DNA of 64,000 nt from Sipunculus nudus (GCA_026874595.1 CM049315.1:15626164-15690163), one strand, 5' to 3'. Shown: positions 37,271 to 49,900, counted from the first letter of the stretch. Numbers and translations: made by a program. Notes: generated by a model from the sequence alone, not told the origin.

Positions 37271-39862
37271 TAACACTATATTCGACAGTATAATGTACAG
37301 CTGTATGGAAAATAATAAAATATTTTTTTGCAAAGAAATAACACTTAACACTATAATCGACAGTATATGGAACAGCTGTATGGAAAATGATAAAAAAATT
37401 ATTGTTTTTGCAAAGAAGTAATCCACAATCATCTAGAAATGTTAAAGCAGGCGTAGAAGGCATAACTATGATTTTTGCTCATCCTTTCGAAGGTAACACA
37501 GTGAAACAGTTTCATGTATGGGAGGAGCATTCATATGTATTTAATGTACACTACAGGTGTCCTCGCAAGTGATTAGGTTTCTATAGTCAATTCAAGTTAG
37601 AAAATGCCATTATATAAAAAAAATCCATATCTGCATGTTCTTGCAAAATATCATGACATCGTAAATAAATTTGCCATTTTCTTCTTTCAGAAACTGTGGT
37701 TCTTGATATCGTGCCTGGGCCTGACCCTGGGCTATCAAACTGACGAGTCGCCACAGTGGGAGCAGACCTACCGAGTACGACGTTCAAGTTTTATGGTAGA
37801 GGACCAAGACGCCCATGAGGCCGTTGACGCTGATCCTTCTTGGTACGGAGCTGAGAGGCACTCAACAAGGAGGAAACGCGATGTTGATCAAACTGACGGC
37901 CTGAATACAACCGACCAGATTATTGCTAGTTTGGCGCGACAGACCATGCTGCAGCAGTTGTATGTGGAAGAGAGGATTCGCTCTGATGGCGCATCAGGCA
38001 TAAAACAGCAGCGCGTTAACCGTGATGGCACCCGACCATACTACAGTCCTCACCACTCTGGATTCAGTATCGCTGCTATCCATGAACACGCTAACAATAT
38101 CCGCACTGTCGGTATGGGTGAGTTTATTGCTGTGCTTAACGGGTTGGAGTTTAGAACACGCCACAATGATTACCGCCTAAAGAAACCTCATTCAACAAGC
38201 AAGGAGTACAATGAGGTAGAAGATGTTGAGTTCCCTCCAGTCCCAGAGAGTGTCAGCAAATTGAATGACATCAATGACCAGATCGTCGAGATGCGCGAGT
38301 ATTTCATTGCATTCCGCGATCAAAACGTTACCCATAGAGACTACCGCCCATATTTCCGCCCTGTTTTGGTTTACCTTGAAGGAGGTTGGACGAAGAGCGG
38401 AGATACCATAGAAGAATCTTTCGACAGCGACCGTCACTTTATCGAGGCATCCACGTGGATGGATCTTCAGGAGCTGATCCGTTTCACCTCCTACACTGGT
38501 AGGAAAAACCCGGATGAAAACTACGCTTATCTTCCTTCAACCATCACTGGGGTAAAGAATGGTAAGCCAGAATACGCTCAGTGGAACTATCGTATCATGT
38601 GTCACCCACTGAAGAAAGACCTGCCACTGAAACACCTTCGTCTTGTGGATGATTTAGTGCCCCGTTTCATGAGAAAGTATACTTTTGACACATACTCCAA
38701 GTCTCGCGCAGCCCGTTACCAAGTCATCGCGGGAGAACCAGACATCGAGGAGGCAGAACGAGGCAGTCTTCTGGATGAGCTGATGGCTGAAGTTCCAGGA
38801 AAAGATGGCTACGATGGAAAGATTATAGACACGGCATTTGATGCTACGGCAATGCAGTTAGGCAAAGATAAACCTTTGAACGCCGCATTTTACCATCGCT
38901 ATTTTGAGGTTAAAAATAAAGGTGCCATGGGTCTTAGGTTCCGTCAGCGTGGCTATTCTGATCGTAATTTGTTCGTGGCCCTGACGAACCAGGCCAAGAT
39001 TGCTGGAATCGATTTCAAGAAGTGTGAAGATGGTAAAAAGAAAGACGTCTGCTCCACCCTAACCCAGCGAGCCACCTACGCCATTCCACTGGAAATCATC
39101 TTCATGACGCCTTTGTCTAGATGGAATCCCTACAAACTCCAGTACAGAGGAGATGCTGGAGACCCTGAGGGAAAGGTCGTGACAGCTGATGGGCGCAACG
39201 GCGATAATTCCGCTAAAAAGGCATATGACGGTATCAACTCTAAAACCTACTACATGACACCAGTAGATTTCTTTACCGCTGGTTCATCTGATATGGACCC
39301 AGCTGACACAACACGTGACTCAGTCACCGTCCTTGATCCTGATGGAAATATAAGACAGGTGCGTGCTTCTGGTACCAGAATTCTTTTGCCTGAAATCCAA
39401 GGAGTTGGGGTGGTCCGTCAGCGATATCCCATCATGCCCGTTCACGCCGAAGGCAGCGCCGTCTGGAAGGAGCTTCAGGCACTTTCTGACGCCATTATGG
39501 AAATGAAAGAAAACATTCATATGTTCCGGGAATCACCCTTCATGTCCTCATCTGTGAACTCGCCTGCAATTGTGAATGGCACTGAAGAAGTCGTCGTTCT
39601 TGAAACAGGGCTGTCCAGACGGAACTCAAGTCCACATAAACATGAAATTGTACTAGGAACGCAGCAGACCATTGCACTGCTTCGCAAGGAAACAATAACG
39701 GTAGATACAACGCAATCTATGGGCCACCATCATCGTATGCAGATCAAGCTGAGAGGAAACCGAGAGGGCGCACTTATCCAGTCATGTGATGATAAAGAGG
39801 CCTCCTGCTGGGACAAGCATGGAAACGTCTTGACCCTCGTATCAGGAGATCTGGGGGCATGA
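34932..39862 (+). CDS. Gene A: uncharacterised secreted protein, 724 residues, His-rich C-terminus
   Basis: Model: coding bases 34932-34934 joined to 37691-39862. Exon 2 (34886-34934) follows a good acceptor (TTTCCTTTCACAG), and its last three bases are ATG before a GTAGGC donor. The large exon follows TTTCTTCTTTCAG. The splice gives MKLWFLISCLGLTLG, a textbook signal peptide, replacing 29 unlikely codons that an unspliced reading would add. A furin-type RRKR lies at residues 61-64, so residues of about 18-64 look like a propeptide. N-glycosylation sequons (NTT, NVT, NGT, NSS) occur, supporting secretion. The C-terminus has an HKHE motif, then a GHHHR motif (HHH at about 680-682) and two Cys (about 700 and 707), suggestive of metal binding and of the HxH...GHxH ends of some bacterial proteins. 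I do not recognise the family. Codon use is GC-richer than the flanks. The model is strong for the large exon and good for the start. Confidence 0.88.
34960..35470. repeat. Diverged tandem repeat, about 205 bp x 2.5, in intron 2 of gene A
   Basis: The phrase TGATCATATTACTGGAGCATTAATGT recurs (shown as TGATCATATTAC / GGAGCATTAATGT) at about 35013, 35214 and 35425, each followed by an 'ACATAAGATTT' and a 'CTCTTCT-CACAAAACCA' element. Confidence 0.75.
36195..36650. repeat. Tandem repeat, about 150 bp x 3, in intron 2 of gene A
   Basis: The phrase ATCTTGTTGACAATACT (and variants) recurs at about 36202, 36355 and 36500, followed by 'GTGAAGTCGACCTAAGCCA', 'TTCTAGTTTCCATATACAA' and 'CATCAGAGG'. The last two units are the most similar. 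Confidence 0.85.
37225..37269. repeat. (TA)n microsatellite in intron 2 of gene A
   Basis: Followed at about 37270-37430 by a short two-copy duplication containing CTTAACACTATAxTCGACAG and 'AACAGCTGTATGGAAAAT'. Confidence 0.95.
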
Positions 39863-40098
39863 GCTACGTGCCAGGATCTATATACTCAAAGTTATCTCTT
39901 ACATACACTTTTTCTGCTTTGACAGAACACTATTCTAAGCAATTTAATTAAAGTATTATGTGTTTATCTTAATACGTGAGTAATTTGGTTCAATCAGAAT
40001 CCTCCAAAATATATTTAAATTATTTGTGTAGCAGGAAAAGTGGACCAATGTAGACCACAATTCTATCAGTGTACTTTAACTTTCTTTCAATATCTCTG

Positions 40099-40109
40099 AA
40101 TAAAATAAA
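40099..40109 (+). terminator. Polyadenylation signals of gene A
   Basis: Two overlapping AATAAA hexamers (40099-40104 and 40104-40109) lie about 240 bp after the stop codon, a normal distance for a short 3' UTR. A GT-rich stretch (TTGTTGTCTCCGTTGG) follows within 25 bp, as expected downstream of a cleavage site. Confidence 0.6.
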
Positions 40110-40959
40110 TGCAAGGAAAATATTGTTGTCTCCGTTGGTAAGACTGTGTTTGGAAAGACATTCTTTTGTGACAGCTGTTAAATGGTTGCTTGATCTTTCT
40201 CATATGTTCGCATTTAAAAACTCGGGTTTCTAAGAGAATTTACAAGCTATTGCATATTGAACCTAAATAAAGAAACAAGATGTGACTGAAGAAATAAAGA
40301 ACAGGAGTGGAGTAAGGATAGACTATGTACCAAAAGCTCTAGATTCGACTTAAACACTATAATCACTATGTACCATAAAAATATAAAGGCTTAAGCAAAG
40401 GAATACCAGCTTTGACATTGTAATTGTCATACGAATATTCATGAGCAAAACATTCGTTTCATAAATTCCATATATTTCCAGGTTCTTGTCTAAATATCAG
40501 TGCTAAATGCAACCTTACAGGCAAATCTTATTTAATACTACATAAACTGCGCTATGTTTTAAAATATCAGTTTTATTGTTATCCAAATACAATTATCTTT
40601 AGCAATCGCAAACAACTGTGATGACGTAGGCGAAAATTTAAATATCTGTCATTCCTAAACAACACACAGCCGTCGCGACTCGCGTCTTTGTTGTGAGCCT
40701 ATAATGTATACAGATGCTACTTAGTTAAGACATTTTTTACATAAAACATCTTGTCCCAAGAATGGGTTATCCCAAAATACATTTATTCCTGCATCTGATA
40801 AAGATAACCGACCTGTTCCACAAGAAAGGATCGATGGTGCCATTGGCTTATCCCCCCCCCCCCCCAAATCCGTTTGTACTCCATAGCTCCTCAGTCACTG
40901 CCTCCGGGAAACTAGGTGAAAACTGAAGAACTACATTACTGACCGACATCATTCACATA
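40110..40959. other. AT-rich spacer with poly-C run
   Basis: A poly-C run lies at about 40852-40865. No gene was recognised. Confidence 0.5.
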
Positions 40960-41480
40960 CATTAGATATGCTCGCAGAATATAGGTCACAATGACATCAT
41001 TTCAGGTTATGAAGAACTTTTTTACAGGAAACTCCCTGGATCTTAATTAAATTAGAAGTTTCTTTGTCCAACTTGAACCAATCATGCCATCCTGTCCTAT
41101 AGGATGTTCAAATCAGGTTCTTTCACATATCTTGCAGAATGTAGGTCACAATGACCTAATTTTAGGTTTCCACAGAGATTTACGCAGGTCCTCCCGGAAT
41201 ACCATGTTAGATAATTATAGGCCAAATGGATAAAATTTGTGTCCCCCGGTGAGTACCTTATTGATACAGTATGTGTCCCCTCGAATCACTGAGTGCTAAA
41301 AATAGTGACTTCGGCCCGTAGTTCGCAAAATATAGGTCACCATGACCAAATTTTAGGTTTCAAAGGAGATTTGCTTAGAACCACCCTATTTGTCAAGTTA
41401 AACGTTTTTAGATCTAATGGTTATGGTTTGTGCCTGCGACCGACCGAATTCCTTATTTTGGTCTCAAAAATAGAGAACAA
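40960..41480. repeat. Diverged tandem repeat, about 160-190 bp x 3
   Basis: The phrase GCAGAATATAGGTCACAATGAC recurs (core GAATxTAGGTCACxATGAC) at about 40974, 41134 and 41323, followed by 'AATTTTAGGTTTC' and a 'GGAGATTT' element. It is related in style to the 16600-18090 array. Confidence 0.7.
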
Positions 41481-43565
41481 AATGTACAAAATTAGAAAAA
41501 AAATACATTTGGCACCAAAGGTCTTCAGGAATAAATAAACACACTGTATGTAGTCCAAGATGCAATTAAGTTGTGTTTATAATATACATAGACCAAAAAT
41601 AAAACACCTGGCTAGTTTATATTAAGAGATACAACCGAGCACAATTAAACATGTAATGATTCAAATCAAAGAATCGGAACAGGTGTATTGCGATAACATA
41701 TCTTCAATTCAAGAAGAAGAACTTTACCAGATAATATTATCAAACTCTGACTGAAAACAATAAACCAGTTGTTTAAATATCAACCAGGTGTTTAAATATA
41801 TACATAAACCAAAAACATCGCTAAATTTAACTAATTCAACTGAAGATATTTAACAATTTCTCTCTCTCTCAGGCACACAGTACACTTTCCTCCTTCTTTT
41901 ATATTTCTTTACTTTATTTTCTTCGTCTCTCTATGTTTTATAGTGAGGCATAATGAGTGTTAAAAAATCATGAATAAATTACAAATAAATTCTCTCTCTT
42001 TGTTCTTCTTTCTTTAATTATTTATTTCTCTCTCCCTCCTCTTTATCTGTATAAATTTCTCTCCGTTTTTCTTTACTCTCTTTTCCTCAGTAATAACTTT
42101 TTCTTTTTCTTTTTCTATGCAATGAAACTCCTTTCTTAATTTCTCTCTTTCTTTGCTACAATGATTTCTCTTTTCTCTCACACACACGTACTTTAATATA
42201 CGAACAAATGCACAAACTTTAGACTGTAAATGAATTACAGAGGGAGAGAGAGAGAGAGAGAGAGAGAAGTAATAGTTATATGGGGAGTAAGCCAGGCTAT
42301 ATTTTTTTTCAAACAATTAGTTTCAACGTGGTTTATAGACAGAACATATAAAAATTTCACAACGATATGATGAGTCTGAATGAGATCAGAAGGAGACCGA
42401 CAGAATGGTCCAAGTTGTGGATCAAGCTCTCCATAAACGGTAAAAACAAGTAGTTTCAAATTTGAAAGTTACTGCCATTGACCGCTTTTAGTCAAATTCT
42501 CAGGGCCTATTTTTCACTCCCAGTCACCTCAGTCGACAACGCGTATTACGCCTAGTGATTTGTAAAAGTTCACAGCTTAATTGCCCCTGGTACTTCACCT
42601 TTCCATAAACTAGCATTCAGGCATCCTTGGTCACATTGACAATCTATTGATATACTACGACACCTGGTGGTGTCACAGACAACTACTTTTTTCAACAGTT
42701 TGTATTTCTGAGTTTCCCGCTGTGTCTGTAACGTGATATTTAAATGCCAATTTATTTAGGAATCTAAATATTGATTATTTTCTAGGAAATATCTAGTTGA
42801 TACGCTTAGTATGCAGGGGACCATTTTGTATGCTCAGACCTAAATCGGTGTTGTGAATTAATATATAACTTACCTGGCAATTTAAATTAATGGTACCAAG
42901 AATTACTAAACTCTTAATATCCTAAATGTTATCAATATGGCATTTACACAAGTGAAATCTTCAATCACGCTTACAACAAAGCCCTTTTGAAACACATGTT
43001 TTCATTGCATTACTAAATTCAATAAAAAAAAAATTAGTCAGAGGCTATGCTGCCGGTACAGGTAAAATAGTCTATCGCACACAAATGTCTATTGCATACA
43101 AAAACCCTCCTCCAAGAATACCATAATATTCTTCAAGTCCACCATATATTTTCGAATAAATGATAATATGGAATATTTGACTTGAATCATCCCATTTACA
43201 AACTTTCAACAACACATTACAGGCTTACATTAATGATTGAGGTATTGAGGAATACCATATAATAAATGTTTCTATATTAGATTATTAATTGCAAGATCAA
43301 GACAACATCAAGAGGCTATAAAAATTGGATAACAGGAATTTCTCCAAATCGCTCTGTCAATATGCCTTCTATTCCCCTAAAAATAGAGTACAGCAACAGA
43401 TACTTTGTCCCCCACTTCTGGAAAGTGCGGGGGAGGCCTCCTTGAAACAAGGTCCATACAATACGCCCCTCTCAGTAGTTTATTAGGCGCTTTGGTTGAA
43501 AGTGCCGAATGCCGAATGCCGATACGCCAGAAAGCCAATATTAAGGCACTTAGGTCTGACATTTC
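41481..43565. other. AT-rich spacer with CT-rich tract
   Basis: From about 41860 to 42275 the plus strand is CT-rich and ends in a (GA)n run (42241-42267). The Lys/Glu-rich minus-strand frame there is a product of this composition. No gene was recognised in the rest. Confidence 0.5.
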
Positions 43566-43720
43566 AGCTCAGCTGACTGATAGTCAACTGAGCTATAGTG
43601 ATCATTCTTTGTCCGTCGTCCGTCCGTCCGCCCGTCCATCCGTAAACAAGGCACAAATCGTAACCGTTAGACCCAGAAACTTCTTTTTCGATTAAATCGT
43701 TTAAATTGAATGGCCTTCCC
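43566..43720. repeat. Hairpin plus (GTCC)n element start, second copy
   Basis: AGCTCAGCTGAC...GTCAACTGAGCT (43566-43594) is followed by GTCC repeats (43613-43640) and AGGCACAAATCGTAACCG. It has the same organisation as 26045-26140. The final phrase also occurs in each unit of the 16600-18090 array, so the three loci belong to one repeat superfamily. Confidence 0.75.
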
Positions 43721-44894
43721 GCAATCGGTCCTTAAAAGCTACAATCGCGAAAACAAGAGATAATTAGCTAGGTAGCCCACGCGTTCTCTATATACATTCG
43801 ACCCCGGTAGATTACGGTAGTTCGACGCAAGTTCCTGTTGTGCAACATTTTCATGTTTCAGTTTGGTCTGGAGATGTAACTCTGTCGTTAGTAAGGTTGC
43901 GGACAGGCCACTGCATTAATCTAATTTTCATCTTTATCTTATTTACGTTAATGATAACTTAGTCTCAAAGATGCATTATTCACATAGCTTCTTGGATTAT
44001 GGTCCCTTCCCTGGCTATTAAAACAATTCCCTGGCTCGGTTATATATAATGCATACTGGCTTTGAACTCATTTGTAGCATACAATAATATGCTAATGCTT
44101 TAGACCACAATACAAACGCATCCGTAAATACATTTTAAAATTTATGTCGTATTTTCATGAATGTGTATTTGCAACATTTCTATCTGCATTTTAATTTACT
44201 GAGTTGCATTTGGAGCTAACCCTAATGAATAATAATTAGCACTGTCATATATCATTGAAAGAAATGCAGAGCCTTGGGCGCAAACCTGATGCGGTGTGGA
44301 GATGTATTCAAGGTGCTGGCTACATTTAATATGACATACTGTCTTCTGACTCCGTCCCACTGCCTGTCAGGTCTAGGGACATGCATATCATTATTTACTC
44401 TGATTAGACCAAGCATGACTAGAGTATTATAAATAACATGCTTGACACATTTTAAGGACATTTGATGTCATCTCCTTTACGCCCGCTGAATGCACATGGA
44501 TGATTTGTAAAGACTTCATAGACACATAAAATAATTCATCTAGTTACAAAATATGAACCTACTGACTTCGGTTAGTAGGTCAGACAGTTATAGACTTTTT
44601 AGTTATCGAAGTCATGCTGTTGAGTACTTTCCACGCATTGTCAGTAGAGTGTCTCTTTTGTTGCTGCCCATATCAACTTTGAAACAAATCTATTTTCAAT
44701 GGTAGTATAACCGATGTAATAAGCTTATTTTAAATAATTGCAGTCTTTTATATTTATTTGATATTTCTGTTTATCCCTTGGTTTTGGTGATATTGAATAT
44801 TCTGATATATTCAGCCCAAAAGGATATTGGACGATAAATAATTGAAGGTCATCAAAAATTGCGGGGCACTGGCACTGCTATGGTGTTCATGTAA
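43721..44894. other. AT-rich spacer
   Basis: No coding, RNA or repeat feature could be supported. Confidence 0.45.
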
Positions 44895-45185
44895 ATTATT
44901 AAGTAGATCACAGAACTCAAAACCGAGAGATCGTGAGTTTGAATCTCAGCCGAGGCGGTGAGAATTCTCACGGTCGGCCTAATCCAGGGTGAGCGCTCTG
45001 TAAGCTTAATGGGAAGGCCGTACGGAACGTCCGTGTTTCACTCACAAAATGAGGGCGCCTTTAAGCGGTTCCTCGGTGGTTTGACCCAGCAATGGATAGG
45101 ATTACCCACCCAGGGCCCGAAGGTGCAGAAGTCACCTGGCCTGGTTAACGCTAGGATATAAAATGAGAGGAAACGTGTGATACTG
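44895..45185 (+). mobile_element. tRNA-derived SINE, second family
   Basis: The head contains an anticodon/T-arm-like CTCAAAACCGAGAGATCGTG and a B-box GAGTTTGAATCTC. A GC-rich body follows (GGTCGGCCTAATCCAGGG, 'GGAAGGCCGTACGG', 'GGATTACCCACCCAGGGC') that is unlike the surrounding AT-rich DNA. The A-box portion is degraded. The end is placed near GAGAGGAAACGTGTG. Confidence 0.65.
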
Positions 45186-45245
45186 CCCTGTCACGAAATC
45201 CAAAACTGGAATGGAATACTGCAAGTGTATATATAATTATTCAAA

Positions 45246-45955
45246 AGGACATAATCAGGAGCAATATTATATGTATTCTTTCACACTGCACACTGACAGT
45301 TCAGTTTTGCTTTATACAAAAGTTTCTGAGCAAAAACTTCCCAGCAGACAGTCTCAGTACTTTTCATACGGCTGTTCAACACCTTGTTATTATTATGCGT
45401 GAATGAAAACACAAAGTGCACGTGTGTCTGTTTACCACTACAAGACCGGAGGTCTGAATTTTGGGTGCGCGACAGGTCCACAACAAGAACTTGTCCAAAC
45501 TAGTCCATACATGGACCTTCATGTCATCTGATATATTTCTGCTGGATTGTCATTACGGTCCATGGACCGTGCATGGACCGAATGTATATTCATTGTACAA
45601 CCTGTTGGAACAGATGTGAACGATAGGTCCAGGAGCATCAGCTGAAATGACACGCGTGGCACAGTGTGAGCCGCAACATGCGATGTTTCAGCCAGCAGGA
45701 AGATGTATTTAATAGTTGGGGCCAAGTCAGTCAGGGCATCTCCTGATTGACAAGTGTTGTGGCCCGGGGCTATCCACGAGCTGTGTTAATGGTGCCGCCC
45801 GTGATCGCGCCTGGTTCACTATTTTTAACACTCAGGAGTACGGAGTAGGCCGACGGTTTCAGGCCTACAGTTCAAGGGTACAATTTTATTTCAAAGGGAA
45901 GAAACTGTGTTTTCGTGTTATGCAACATGCATTATAGGCCCCTTTAAGCTAGCAT
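45246..45955. mobile_element. Dispersed repeat shared with 63372-63835, copy 1
   Basis: Both copies share, in order, 'CATAATCAGGAxCAATATTAT', 'ATTCTTTCACACT', 'ACCGGAGGTC', 'GGGGCCAAGTCAGTCAGG', 'GGTTTCA' and 'AAAGGGAAGAA-CT-TTTTCGTGTTA'. This copy has about 170 extra bases at 45485-45655 that include the palindrome GGTCCATGGACC. Short frames on both strands come from the repeat. A TTAAAGG-like motif lies near both ends of the family, which could be a terminal inverted repeat. Confidence 0.8.
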
Positions 45956-46701
45956 TAAAAAAACTGTTCCCTCCAATAAAAAAAAGTCTGTCATTTCAGT
46001 ACACCACTTGTAAGGCAAAAGGAACGCTGCCTTGTTTTAATAAATTCCAACTAACTATGGATTTTATGGAGATCAATTAATGATTGATGATAACTGTTAA
46101 TTTATATATATTATGAAGATACTTTATATGAAAAAAAACCGGCATATTTTAGTTACTATAAACATTTAACGAAATATGATGTCTCTAATTTAATTTCCAC
46201 ATTATTAGTCTTTAGTCGATTAATAGGAAAAATATTGAGGAGAAAATGCAAACATTATTCACATACACAAATATCTCACACAGGTTTTTCGTATTTTTTT
46301 CCATACTCTTAGACAATGGTATAATTGTTACATAATGCCATCTGCGTACAACATACCTCAGGCAAAGAGGATACAACATGAAGTTAAAACCTTGACAAAA
46401 ATTATCTGTCAGATCAGATAACACATAATACACCTGACTGCATTTGCAAAAAAGGGGGCTACACTTGAATAAAGTATAGTGTGCAGACATCAGTCACTGG
46501 CCAATTTTACATGACTATCACGTCAGATAATGTTAAGAATAAGCAGAAAATATAACTGAACTTAAAGCATGAACATTCATAATACTATGATCATAATATC
46601 ATTGTAACTAGTCATGAAATGAAAGTGCATAATCTCTGGGAATTTATTTCCTTGTTTCGTTTTTTTATTAGCTTCACTTGAAAATACCATACAAACACAC
46701 A

Positions 46702-46703
<2 letters not shown>
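45956..46703. other. AT-rich spacer downstream of gene B
   Basis: It may include the 3' UTR of gene B (minus strand); no single polyadenylation site could be chosen. Confidence 0.4.

Positions 46704-46762
<59 letters not shown>
46704..46762. repeat. (TA)n microsatellite just after the gene B stop codon
   Basis: About 29 TA units, starting within 30 bp of the stop codon, so it probably lies in the 3' UTR. Confidence 0.95.
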
Positions 46763-46765
<3 letters not shown>

Positions 46766-46789
46766 CTAATAGCAATCATTCCAGTGTTA

Positions 46790-46901
46790 TCACCACAACA
46801 TAGGGTGTTCTTTAAATCTGTTACGTTGCATATGCGTATTTCCAACCACAATGATTTGATTGAAGGCTGGGAAAATGTCCACCGGCTTCTCCGGTTCTTC
46901 C

Positions 46902-46936
<35 letters not shown>

Positions 46937-49900
46937 CTCCTCCTTTCTTGTCACACATGCCACCACGACCACAGCTACCAGGGCTGTTCCAACAAACACG
47001 CCCGTGGCCAGCAGGGGGTACAGCAGCAGGGCTCTACGGATCACTGGAGGCGCGGACGGACCGACGTCTGTAGCACTCGAAACTGCACGATTAAATTAGG
47101 TAGAGAGATATGCTCAAATACAACAACTATTTAGTGATCAATATTACAAATGTGAATGTTACTTCAATTAGTGGTCAGCAGAAATGGAATTCTATCCAAG
47201 CGCTAAGGTAATAATTATTTTAGTCATGACCAATATTACAATATAGATTGCAATTAAGCTATTTGACAATTTTGAAATAAATTTTCATTCACCTTGAATT
47301 TTTTTTTTTTAATTCAAGTGTTGAAATCCCATATGATACCCGGGCTATAAATCTATAAATATAACGTTGGCCTTCACCTGTAATCCGTCATCATTGATAA
47401 GAGGGATATCGAACTAATGTAAGATTAACACTGTGTATTTTCAACAACTATAGTCCATTTCACCACCTGCTGTCCACCTTGTTTTTGTAGATGATTTGCT
47501 TATAGGTTTATATTTTTCAACAATTTCCAAGAAAACAGTATATGGAAGTGACAACCTAATATGGCAATTAAGAATTTTACTGTAAATCCCCCGTTCATGT
47601 TTCACAACATTTTAGTCTCTTTATCATGATCTAGCAGATGTGGTGTATCCCTCCATGAGCAGCCATCTTTTTTTTACATGGTTATATTTTTTAGAGTGTT
47701 TACATGAGATCATCCAATCAGCAGCTTTCAGTTGAGGTTGTTTTTGCATGTGACTAGTGACCTTGATCGCCATAAGTGGGTGTGATATGCTGTAAAATGT
47801 AGACTGATTTCTCATATTTTCAGAAAATTTTGTTTCTCAAATAAGGCGTAAGTTAAGTATTTAGTTACCTTGTTGAAAATTAGGTTCTTTAATCCTCTGC
47901 TCCACACTTTAATTGTTTCCCTTGAAATGTAAATAATAAAAATTTTCATAGCAAAAAACAGGAGGACATGAGGGGATGAAACGGACTATAGACAAACTGG
48001 ATGCCAAAAGAATAACATTTTTTATTTTACCTTGTACATATTAAAATAAATCGAATAGAGAAATGTGATTTCAAAATTTTAACTGAAGTACGTTGTGGAT
48101 AAAAGATTTATTGAAATAATAATATAAACATATGTATATAAGGGGCGAATTCAGGGAGGATTCGAGGTTTAACCCCCTTTTACTCGGAAAATTATTTTCC
48201 AATAGTTTTCTTTTTTTCCAAATTTTAATGCCATTCTTCACCCTTCTTGAAGTTGTGGACCTTTTCTGACATCTTTAGAGTAAGCGGAAAAAATCCCCGA
48301 TTCCAAATGTTAGATATTTCTATCATTGTTAGAAATAAAGGTTTTCTAAAGGTTTTGAAAAGGTTTTTAAACTAAACCTATTGAAAATTCTTATAAGGAT
48401 TTTCTGGAAAACCTTTCGCAATGCATAAAAACCTTTTTAAAACCTTTCTTGGAGTGCTAGAAACCCCTGATAATAAGGTTTGCCCCCCCCCCCCCCCGTT
48501 CCATATGTGATATACTTACCATTTACCGAAAGTGACGATGTAGATTGATGAGCTGTTGTTACCTCCTGTTCTGTGGTAGGAAACGTTGAAACTGTGGTTG
48601 TATCGGGTACCGTGAACGGATCGCTCGTCCCTGTATAAATACCGTGAATGAAAAGTTCATGTGTCTGCTATGTTTCTTCACACCTTTAATACATATAACT
48701 GGTTCATGTTCTTAAGCACTTCAGCCTCTTATGAGACAAGTAACAATAACTTTAATGAAGGTACAAGAAAATCAAAGTTGAACTAAATAAAGTAATCTTT
48801 ACAGTTAGGTGTCATTAATGGGTTGAATACATACAGATGTAATTTAAATGTCAGCTGCTTTTGAATGTCATTATTTTCAGAAAATAAGAATATATATGTT
48901 TAAGATGGTTCCTTTGTGAAAACGTCCAGTGATAAGTAAAATTTAAGTATGAGAGGCAGGACGTGGTCTCGTGACTAAAATGTTGGAAGGTTCCAAGTTC
49001 GAAACCCACCAGAGTAAAAAAAATGTAACATTGTTAACATTGGAAAGAACCTCAAAGATTAGTTTTAATGTCTTAAGTACAGGTTTCGGCACCTGGATTA
49101 TTCAAGGCCCCATTCACAGAAAACCTGAAAACCAGAGGGCTAAATAACAACTTAATGCTGTAGTGATCTTCTTTATTATTCTTGTGCCAAAACAGACCAT
49201 GCATGGGGCCATCCTTTCAAAGCACTGAAACTAAAACATTTTTTATCGTCATTTGCTGAAAGTCTTACCTTCGGATATGGCAAGACCTGACTTATATTGT
49301 CCTTCGCTGTTGCTTGCCCTGCAGATGTAATTCCCCATCTGTGAAATTTGGTGCGTCAATGTAACATTGTATATCAGCGGATCATTGGGGATTCGTTCTC
49401 GCATTAATCCATCAGGCCCTGTTATGGTTAGTGAAGGCGGAGGATCCCCTTGTGCGTGGCATTCTAAAAATGTTTTCCCATTCTCGACGTATGTAAACAT
49501 GTCCATCCTGGGTTGCGAGCACTCCGGAAGTGACGTCACTTTTTCTTTGAATTGGCGTTTGTTATCTTCTTCCATGCTACCCCATGATGTGGAAGGTCCC
49601 TCGCCTGTCATGTTGTAAGGGGTTGCACAAGTATACATTAAATCCGCTGTTGTGTTTATATCCCTAACTGCATATTCATTTAGTATGTTCAGCTGGCATC
49701 CACAGTGAAGGGGGTTATTTCTGATATTTGCATAAATGTCAAAGGTCGGCAGTCGAGGAATCAGTCTGATGTTATTATTACGTAAGTTCAGATATTTCAG
49801 GTTTTTGCAGTTATCAAAATAACGATACGGAATGAAGTCAATCCCACATTTTGATAAATGAATTTGGGTGAGTCTGCAAGGATAACTTGTAAAATCCCCA

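Noticed and set aside
37604-37690. 29 extra N-terminal codons before the gene A large exon
   Set aside because: They precede a strong TTTCTTCTTTCAG acceptor and would bury the signal peptide. Joining the ATG at 34932 gives a normal signal sequence.
42014-42316. 100-codon Lys/Glu-rich minus-strand frame
   Set aside because: It is produced by the CT-rich tract on the plus strand; no motif and no splice sites.
46784-47134. Plus-strand Ser-rich and Leu-rich frames over gene B exon 4
   Set aside because: They are other-frame readings of the triplet repeat that encodes the Glu16 run on the minus strand.
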